6,220 nt of DNA from Candidatus Methanophagales archaeon (lineage in GTDB: Archaea; Halobacteriota; Syntropharchaeia; Alkanophagales; Methanospirareceae): positions 1 through 6,220 of the forward strand of contig JAGLZV010000142.1 in assembly GCA_023131215.1 (NCBI GenBank), read 5' to 3'. Both the position numbers and the translations under genes were made by a program. Shown here in pieces: positions 1 to 4,679 of the stretch (within the stretch, counting starts at the first letter, position 1; every line of letters starts with the position of its first letter). The notes beneath the pieces were generated by a model. That model ran no database searches, was not told the origin of the DNA, and worked only from the letters and a program-made list of their open reading frames with translations.

Positions 1-14
1 ACCCAAAAAAGTTT

Positions 15-1034
15 ATGAACATACTCGCCATAGACATAGGAGCCGGAACGCAGGACATAATGGCCTATGACGATAAGAAAGGATTCGATAACGCTTACAA
101 GCTCGTCCTACCTTCTCCTACTCGCTTCTTCGCCGAGGAAGTAAGGAAATCAAAGGAGGATTTGGTAATCTTTGGTGACACAATGGGCGGCGGTCCCTTC
201 ACTCGTGCTGTGCTCGCACATCTCAGGAAATACAAGGTTTTCATGACCGAAATAGCCGCAAGAACACTCAGAGACGATTTGGAAATTGTTAAAAATTATG
301 GAATCGAGATTGTATCCGAGGATGAAGTAGAGAGCATGAGTGAAAAAGCGAAGCCAATAAGAATATCGGATTTAAATCTCGGACTTTTGCCGTTTCTTTC
401 TTCTTTTGGCGTGGATACATCTTTTGACGTTATCGCAATAGCAGTTCAGGACCACGGTGTAGCACCACAGGGCGTTACGGATAGAGAAAACAGGTTTCGT
501 TTAATCGAAGAGAAAGTAGGCGGGGGAATAGAATCCTTTGCTTATCTTGATGGTGTGCCGGAAAATCTTAGCAGGATGCACTCGATTTTTGAATCGGTAA
601 AAAGATGGCATAAAGGACACATCCTTATGATGGATACGGGACCTGCTGCGGTCTTAGGCTCGCTTGAGGATGAAAGGATGAAAGAAAAGAAGCGAGTTGC
701 TTGTGTAAATGTTGGAAATGCGCATACAATTGCGATGTCCTTGAATGAGAAACGAATAGCGGGTGTCTTTGAGCACCATACAAAACTCCTCGATAAACAA
801 AGGCTTGCATACTACATTAAAAAACTGTCAGATGGAACTATAACTTTTAAAGAGGTTTTTGATGACGGTGGACACGGGGCATTAGCGATAGAAGAAAACC
901 AACCAGAGATAATATCGTTGACAGGACCAAAGAGGGCGAAAATGAAAGGACTCGGTATCTTCTCCGCTCCCGCAGGCGACATGATGATGACAGGACCGGT
1001 TGGATTGATAAGGGCGGTGTTGAAAAGTATTTAA
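15..1034 (+). CDS. DUF1786 family protein, ASKHA-like fold suspected
   Basis: The 339-residue protein matches, from memory, the DUF1786 family (COG4012), which is common in methanogens and sometimes labelled as a putative pyruvate formate-lyase activating protein without experimental support. It opens with NILAIDIGAGTQDI (residues 2-15), a glycine-rich beta-turn with two Asp that resembles the phosphate-1 loop of the actin/Hsp70/sugar-kinase superfamily. Further conserved-looking blocks are QDHG (145-148), MDTGPAA (206-212), VNVGNAHT (231-238, a possible phosphate-2 loop), FEHHT (252-256) and GDMMMTGPVGL (321-331). No signal peptide or membrane segment is seen, so it is probably cytosolic. 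The Met at base 15 is chosen because the motif begins directly after it. Only 14 bases lie upstream, so promoter and operon partners cannot be judged. It converges on the gene pair at 1070-2802. Family assignment is fairly sure; the biochemical role is unknown. Confidence 0.85.
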   Translation: MNILAIDIGAGTQDIMAYDDKKGFDNAYKLVLPSPTRFFAEEVRKSKEDLVIFGDTMGGGPFTRAVLAHLRKYKVFMTEIAARTLRDDLEIVKNYGIEIVSEDEVESMSEKAKPIRISDLNLGLLPFLSSFGVDTSFDVIAIAVQDHGVAPQGVTDRENRFRLIEEKVGGGIESFAYLDGVPENLSRMHSIFESVKRWHKGHILMMDTGPAAVLGSLEDERMKEKKRVACVNVGNAHTIAMSLNEKRIAGVFEHHTKLLDKQRLAYYIKKLSDGTITFKEVFDDGGHGALAIEENQPEIISLTGPKRAKMKGLGIFSAPAGDMMMTGPVGLIRAVLKSI

Positions 1035-1069
1035 GTCAGAGGAGCTACAAATCTTTACCACTTTCCTTT

Positions 1070-1756
1070 TCAACTTTTCAAATATTTGCATCCCCGGATC
1101 TGCTGTGGGAATACACTTTCCACAATGTTCCTTTTCTCCTTCAATCCTTTGAAAACTTCCTCATGGTGATACTCGATGGATTTCCAAGCCTCTTTGGAAT
1201 CCCCCAAGTCATTAATGCCGATTGAAAGCATTTCCGCAGCTTTCAGTAAATGGTCTTCTATGGTGTGCTTGTCTGTGTGGATGTCATCAAGACCGTTTAT
1301 AACAAGTATCAACTCAAATTCCTTGCTACCATATTTACATTTGTAAACTTTCTGTCTTTTTTCATCTTCTTTGTCAATTATTTTGATTTCGCACTTTGCA
1401 AGCTTTTTCAAGCTCTTTTGTATTCTCTCATAAATTGTATCGAGTGTGTCGTCTTCTTGATCCAATAAAATCAAGATTTTACGAATGTTCCCTTTCAGGT
1501 ATGTTGGAATCAAACCAACGCAGTCAACCCTCTTTTCTTCTTTAGGTTTAACTATCCCTGCTATTTTATCCCCATTTAAAAGGTAAGCAATTATGCTGAA
1601 CGCTATGTCATCTGGAGTCCCATCAGCTATGACCACAATGGTATCCAAATCTGAAATATCCACCCCTTTAACGAGAACATCCATCATAAGAACCCTCGAA
1701 ATTCTGGTTATATTTGTAGCTAATCTACTGCTCGGGTCTAAAGTATAGAGTTTCAT
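1070..1756 (-). CDS. ATPase-partner protein, divergent Toprim-like (possibly DUF3226-like)
   Basis: This 228-residue soluble protein is the second gene of a two-gene unit; its ATG overlaps the stop of the AAA ATPase as ATGA (1753-1756). I do not recognise it with certainty. The segment VVIADGTPDDIAFSIIAYLL (41-60) is placed like the first Toprim block (VVEGxxD then a helix), with Asp45 where Glu is usual. ILILLDQEDD (94-103) is placed like the DxD strand, here D-Q-E-D. HTIEDHLL (164-171) recalls the IEDxLL stretch of DUF3226-type proteins that accompany ATPases. If correct, it would be a metal-dependent nuclease or a degenerate, non-catalytic relative. A GGAG (plus strand 1768-1771) lies 11 bases before the ATG, slightly far, so translational coupling to the ATPase is likely. 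Alternatives are a regulatory subunit or an unrelated Rossmann-like protein. The gene is sound; the fold is uncertain. Confidence 0.6.
   Translation of the reverse strand: MKLYTLDPSSRLATNITRISRVLMMDVLVKGVDISDLDTIVVIADGTPDDIAFSIIAYLLNGDKIAGIVKPKEEKRVDCVGLIPTYLKGNIRKILILLDQEDDTLDTIYERIQKSLKKLAKCEIKIIDKEDEKRQKVYKCKYGSKEFELILVINGLDDIHTDKHTIEDHLLKAAEMLSIGINDLGDSKEAWKSIEYHHEEVFKGLKEKRNIVESVFPQQIRGCKYLKS
1753..1756 (-). other. ATGA stop/start overlap coupling ATPase and partner gene
   Basis: The ATPase stop codon TGA and the partner's ATG share the bases ATGA on the minus strand. This arrangement normally means co-transcription and coupled translation, which supports the view that the two proteins work as one module. 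Confidence 0.9.
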
Positions 1757-2802
1757 AGTAAGAATGGCTCCGCAACTCTCACATCAATTCCGGCTTCGAG
1801 AAACTCTTCCATGTCCTTTAACGTAAGACTTTTAGCTTTTAGATAGTTCTCCTCTAATGAGGTCAGATAAATCGCTGCTTTTTCTTCATTTAAACTTGCT
1901 ATTGTTCTCGCAGCCTCTAAACTGTGAGTTGAAAAAATGACCTGATTGCCCTTTTCTACTAAATCAAAAAACCATTCAGCAATACTCAGCAGCATTCTCG
2001 GATTGAAATGAGCTTCAATGTCATCCCATAGCAAGACCTTTGGTTTCTCTAATTCATAAAGAATCCTCGCAATTATATAATTCTGAACTCCCTCTCCCAA
2101 ATCACCAAGTCTTATTCTCCTTCCATCTTCTAAGAAGCCATAAATTGCCAGTTCCCCACCAAGAAAGGGTTCTATTGTTATGTCCGCGTAATTATCATAA
2201 ACAAGCCCTGAGACTTCCTCAGCAACTTTTTTGCAAATTCCCAAATTTATGATTGATGCCCAATTTTTCTTTAAATATTCGTAACCCATTTTAACTAATT
2301 TCGAGCTTATTAAGAGCGCATTATCTATGGGCAATTCTTTTACTTTTTGATTCATTGTAATATGCTGCGTGGACATATCCATACTTCCAATCCTACGTGT
2401 TTCTACCTTTTCACCATCAATTGTTGCTGAATAAATATCTCCTGTCTTCTGCTTGTTTGTGGATGCAAAAATATATGGAGCGTTTTTAGTGAATAGGAGC
2501 AAATAGTTGTCCCCATCTATTTTACAGTCTAATTCAGCTTGGTTTGCTGTGTAATTGTAGAGCAAGAACGCATATCCCATACTGCTGAGAGTTTCATGCA
2601 TTGCATGTATGACTTCTGCCGCTGAGTTATAGCCTCCAATCATATAAGGAACCTCACGAAAAGGATCTGGAGCTAAGAACAGCGCTTCAAGAATTGTTGT
2701 CTTCCCTGAATTGTTCCCCCCCAAGAGGATTGTCAGCGGTTCTAATTCTATCTCCCCTTCTTTTATTCCTCGGAAATTCTTTATTCTCAGTTTCTTTATC
2801 AT
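1753..2802 (-). CDS. AAA family ATPase, OLD/RecF-like (AAA_15/AAA_21 type)
   Basis: The 349-residue protein is an SMC/ABC-like ATPase of the kind found in OLD, RecF and many archaeal defence or repair modules. It starts with IKKLRIKNFRGIKEGEIEL (2-20), the family's typical first strands. Walker A is GGNNSGKT (28-35), the signature loop LGDLGEGVQN (232-241), Walker B VLLWDDIEAHFNP (256-268) and the H-loop FSTHSLEA (290-297, His293). Walker B carries Asp-Asp (260-261) where Asp-Glu is common. The middle part (about 50-230) has only a short insertion and no long coiled coil, so it is not Rad50/SMC itself, and no Toprim domain is fused at the C-terminus. The downstream gene overlaps it by four bases and probably supplies the effector. 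The start is set by the N-terminal family motif; a TATA-like box about 26 bases upstream suggests a leaderless transcript. ATP binding is well supported; the pathway is unknown. Confidence 0.88.
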   Translation of the reverse strand: MIKKLRIKNFRGIKEGEIELEPLTILLGGNNSGKTTILEALFLAPDPFREVPYMIGGYNSAAEVIHAMHETLSSMGYAFLLYNYTANQAELDCKIDGDNYLLLFTKNAPYIFASTNKQKTGDIYSATIDGEKVETRRIGSMDMSTQHITMNQKVKELPIDNALLISSKLVKMGYEYLKKNWASIINLGICKKVAEEVSGLVYDNYADITIEPFLGGELAIYGFLEDGRRIRLGDLGEGVQNYIIARILYELEKPKVLLWDDIEAHFNPRMLLSIAEWFFDLVEKGNQVIFSTHSLEAARTIASLNEEKAAIYLTSLEENYLKAKSLTLKDMEEFLEAGIDVRVAEPFLL

Positions 2803-2824
2803 ACTCGTTTTTAGTATATAGTAA

Positions 2825-2832
2825 TAAATAAA
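2825..2832 (-). promoter_or_regulatory. Candidate TATA box for the ATPase operon
   Basis: On the minus strand this reads TTTATTTA, inside CTTTATTTATTA. Its centre lies about 26 bases before the A of the ATPase ATG. In archaea that spacing would place the transcription start at or next to the start codon, giving a leaderless mRNA. No clear Shine-Dalgarno sequence precedes this ATG, which agrees. A second TATA-like stretch (CTATATAC) is nearer the ATG and at the wrong distance. Confidence 0.45.
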
Positions 2833-2868
2833 GCTTGCTACTAACTTTTATTTCCTGAACTTCCTAAC

Positions 2869-2879
2869 TTAAATAAATT
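2869..2879 (+). promoter_or_regulatory. Candidate TATA box for the archaeosortase gene
   Basis: TTAAATAAATT lies about 38 bases before the ATG at 2912. With usual archaeal spacing, transcription would begin near 2900, leaving a leader of roughly a dozen purine-rich bases without a convincing Shine-Dalgarno sequence. The whole area is AT-rich, so the exact box is uncertain. Confidence 0.4.
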
Positions 2880-2911
2880 AAAAAGACTGTGTATGGACAG
2901 AGAAAGAAAAA

Positions 2912-4144
2912 ATGCTTTTAAAATCCATCCTCCCGTTTATTGCAATAGCTCTTTTCCTTTTGGCGCTGTTATCCCGTAAAAGATTGGCAAGTGCTTTAGG
3001 CTGGATATTCATCACCTTTTACTGCTATTTCGAAGCCTCCGACTACATCGCTCAAAACGAATACTTTGACGGCTCCTTATCACTGGTATTTCTTGTTTTT
3101 TCGCTTCTTTTGGCTTTCCTTTTGTTAAAAACAAGTGAAAACGAGGATTTGTTTTTGTTTAGGACGGACATAAGACTTGAAGAAGACTTGAATAAAGGCA
3201 TCTTCTCGGAAGACTTGAAGAAAGCGTTCAAAACCAATGGATTTTCACTTTCTGATAATGCCTTTATTACAAAAAGAAAAGAGAATGAATGGGTGATAAC
3301 TGATGAAAAAAGGAGGTATTTGTTTAGTTTAGGCGCTGGATTAGAAGATGATTTGAACAAAAGCACTGCTTCGGCAGAATTGAAGAATATATGCAAAGCA
3401 AACAAACTTCCACTTTCTGATAATGCCCTTATTACGAAAGGAAAAGAGGATGAATGGGTAATAGCCGATGAAGAAAAGTTTATTGTCAGAAAAGAAGCTA
3501 AGAAGCTAAATCTTTACAAAATGAGAAAGTTCTTTGCCAGAAAAGGAGATGGAAAGCTAAACATTTACAAGGACTACAAAGTCCTTGATTTATTTTTCTT
3601 GGTAACAAAAATTGCACTTATAACCGCAATCCTTTACTTCCCTTTCTCTGAAATCCCCTTCCTCAAGGACTCCCTCATTTACATCACCGCTGAAATAACT
3701 ACCACGATGCTAAATCTTTTCAACATTGGTGTTTATATGGTGCCTCCATCCAACATTTACACAATCAGCAGTTCTTTTCATGAGATCTACAAACCGATAA
3801 AAATAATCTTAGCTTGCACCGCGATACAAAGTATGGTTCTTTTTATCGGTTTGATTTTCGCCGTCAATGCGCCCGTAAGAAGAAAATTAAAAGCTTTTTT
3901 TCTCTCTGTTCCTGTCATTTATGGATTGAACATCTTCAGAAATGTGTTTGTCGCATCTGCGTATTTCGGGCAGTGGTTCGGCTCACCTCTCGAAAGCTTT
4001 TACATCGCACACGAGGTATTAGCGAGGATAGGTTCGATGATTGCGTTGATTGCCATTGCATACGCAGTGTTCGTGATACTTCCGGAGGCATTGGACTTAG
4101 TAGAGGATTTCTTTCGTTTTCTACTCAGAAAAAAGCACAGTTAA
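2912..4144 (+). CDS. Archaeosortase (ArtA-like) with repeat-bearing loop insertion
   Basis: Archaeosortases are membrane transpeptidase-like enzymes that cleave C-terminal sorting signals (PGF-CTERM for ArtA) of surface proteins at the outer membrane face. The C-terminal half shows the hallmarks: IILACTAIQSM with Cys302, VPVIYGLNIFRNVFVA with Arg343, and YIAHEVLAR with His367. The 41-residue Cys-to-Arg spacing equals that of Haloferax ArtA as I recall it. Hydrophobic segments lie near residues 5-21, 27-47, 55-73, 226-246, 255-276, 297-318, 328-350 and 373-392. The join between the third segment and VLDLFFLVTKIALITAILYF is normally short. Here residues about 74-222 fill it with charged, lysine-rich sequence containing two 45-residue repeats and a doubled 15-residue tail. 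By the positive-inside rule (RKR at 22-24) this loop should be cytoplasmic. At 410 residues it is well above the roughly 270-300 usual for ArtA. No sorted substrate is encoded in the window. Confidence 0.85.
   Translation: MLLKSILPFIAIALFLLALLSRKRLASALGWIFITFYCYFEASDYIAQNEYFDGSLSLVFLVFSLLLAFLLLKTSENEDLFLFRTDIRLEEDLNKGIFSEDLKKAFKTNGFSLSDNAFITKRKENEWVITDEKRRYLFSLGAGLEDDLNKSTASAELKNICKANKLPLSDNALITKGKEDEWVIADEEKFIVRKEAKKLNLYKMRKFFARKGDGKLNIYKDYKVLDLFFLVTKIALITAILYFPFSEIPFLKDSLIYITAEITTTMLNLFNIGVYMVPPSNIYTISSSFHEIYKPIKIILACTAIQSMVLFIGLIFAVNAPVRRKLKAFFLSVPVIYGLNIFRNVFVASAYFGQWFGSPLESFYIAHEVLARIGSMIALIAIAYAVFVILPEALDLVEDFFRFLLRKKHS
3176..3310 (+). repeat. Internal repeat unit A in archaeosortase insertion
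   Basis: It encodes residues 89-133, beginning LEEDLNKG and ending EWVITDEK. Compared by hand with unit B at a fixed 165-base offset, 102 of 135 bases and 27 of 45 residues agree, without gaps. The best-kept part is the second half (SLSDNA, ITK, EWVI). Unit A lacks the RKE..KLNLYK tail found after unit B. Confidence 0.9.
3341..3475 (+). repeat. Internal repeat unit B in archaeosortase insertion
   Basis: It encodes residues 144-188, beginning LEDDLNKS and ending EWVIADEE, and is the tandem partner of unit A. The bases just before the two units (around 3147 and 3318) also look alike (ATTTGTTT..GTTTAGG) apart from a two-codon length difference, so the duplicated block may be somewhat longer than the listed unit. 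Confidence 0.9.
3476..3571 (+). repeat. Duplicated 15-residue tail (RKE/KLNxYK) after unit B
   Basis: Bases 3476-3520 (residues 189-203, KFIVRKEAKKLNLYK) and 3527-3571 (residues 206-220, KFFARKGDGKLNIYK) match at 34 of 45 positions by hand count, offset 51 bases. It is a second, smaller tandem duplication nested at the end of the insertion. The last copy abuts the next membrane segment. Confidence 0.85.
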
Positions 4145-4313
4145 ATATTTGTTTAGCTCCTTTTATAACCCCTCAGATTGCACAGATCATCACGAGAAAA
4201 CTTTTCTTATAAAAAAAATATTACCAAAAGAACTTATTTGTTTTTCTTTTAGCACAGGTTTTCTTTTGGAAAAAGAAAAAGTGTTGTGAAATCTCATGGT
4301 TTTTTTACTTCCG
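4145..4313. terminator. Convergent intergenic region, probable bidirectional terminator
   Basis: This 169-bp gap lies between two converging genes and contains no credible ORF or RNA gene. For the plus-strand archaeosortase it offers T-rich runs at 4238-4250 and seven T at 4300-4306. For the minus-strand tgtA-mptD unit it offers A-runs at 4270-4280 and eight A at 4211-4218, which read as T in that direction. T-tracts are the main intrinsic termination signal in archaea, so termination from both sides is the simplest reading. Confidence 0.55.
4224..4280. repeat. Overlapping inverted repeats in the convergent gap
   Basis: CCAAAAGAA (4224-4232) is an exact inverted copy of TTCTTTTGG (4261-4269). 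TTTTTCTTTT (4241-4250) is an exact inverted copy of AAAAGAAAAA (4271-4280). A third pairing, TTTTCTTTT (4259-4267) with AAAAGAAAA (4271-4279), has a 3-base loop. The three share bases and so compete with one another. The stems are nearly all A-T pairs, so structure may be weak. Confidence 0.7.
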
Positions 4314-4679
4314 CTATACAGATACTTTTTCAACATGCATCAAAGGATAATCCATCTTTTCTTCATATTTCACTCTCGCATGCACTTCCACTTTTTCATA
4401 CAAAACAACGACTTTTACGTCCAGCATTTCACCACTTAACTCACAATATTTGAATTGATTCTCATTCTCACGCTTCCTTACCTTCTCTCTGTCAATTTTC
4501 ACCTCCACGGAGTTCACCCACGGCTGAAGCGACACGCTTCTTTCTATCACCCTTTCCAGCTCTTCCACTGTTTCCGTGCTCACAGGTGTGCCCGTAAACT
4601 GATGGTATAGAGCACCCAATTTGATGCCTGCTTCAAATACCGCTTTGTCTCTATCCGATATTCTCTCTTTTTCTATCAT
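4314..4679 (-). CDS. mptD: Dihydroneopterin aldolase, archaeal MptD type
   Basis: MptD converts 7,8-dihydroneopterin to 6-hydroxymethyl-7,8-dihydropterin plus glycolaldehyde, a step in tetrahydromethanopterin synthesis in the cytosol. The 121-residue length fits the small archaeal family (unrelated in sequence to bacterial FolB). Family blocks seen are SDRDKAVFEAGIKLGALYHQF (8-28) followed by TGTPV (29-33), then ERSVSLQPWV (46-55), YCELSGEMLDVKV (78-90) and MDYPLMHVEKV (109-119). His26, Gln52, Tyr78 and Tyr111 are candidate active-site or pocket residues by conservation; I did not map them to a structure. The ATG overlaps the tgtA stop as ATGA, and a strong Shine-Dalgarno sequence confirms the start. 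Sharing a transcript with tgtA is sensible because archaeosine and methanopterin both begin from the GTP cyclohydrolase product. Its presence implies an organism that makes methanopterin or a related pterin. Confidence 0.9.
   Translation of the reverse strand: MIEKERISDRDKAVFEAGIKLGALYHQFTGTPVSTETVEELERVIERSVSLQPWVNSVEVKIDREKVRKRENENQFKYCELSGEMLDVKVVVLYEKVEVHARVKYEEKMDYPLMHVEKVSV
4676..4679 (-). other. ATGA stop/start overlap coupling tgtA and mptD
   Basis: The tgtA stop TGA and the mptD start ATG share ATGA on the minus strand, indicating one transcript and likely coupled translation. Confidence 0.92.

Larger units (their letters stand above)
2803..2911. promoter_or_regulatory. Divergent promoter region between ATPase pair and archaeosortase
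   Basis: This 109-bp AT-rich gap separates two divergent start codons and holds no gene. It has to contain both promoters; the candidate TATA boxes are listed separately. A 7-base direct repeat, CTAACTT, occurs at 2841-2847 and 2864-2870, but it is too short to call an operator. Confidence 0.6.

Noticed and set aside
1035..1069. Terminator between the DUF1786 gene and the Toprim-like gene
   Set aside because: The 35-base gap has only short T-runs and no clear inverted repeat, too weak to annotate.
2803..2911. Possible CRISPR leader, tRNA or operator in the divergent gap
   Set aside because: Only a 7-base direct repeat and AT-rich promoter-like sequence are seen, with no cloverleaf or longer repeat.
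3052..3405. A 117-residue minus-strand reading frame opposite the repeat region
   Set aside because: Its apparent repeats mirror the real plus-strand repeats, and it is Ser/Phe/Lys-rich antisense sequence without a start signal.
4193..4208. GAGAAAA/TTTTCTT hairpin just after the archaeosortase gene
   Set aside because: The arms leave a loop of about one base, which cannot form a normal stem-loop.
3814..4212. A 132-residue plus-strand reading frame overlapping the end of the archaeosortase gene
   Set aside because: It lies in another frame across the catalytic region, has Cys/Arg-rich composition typical of shadow translation, and shows no family motif.
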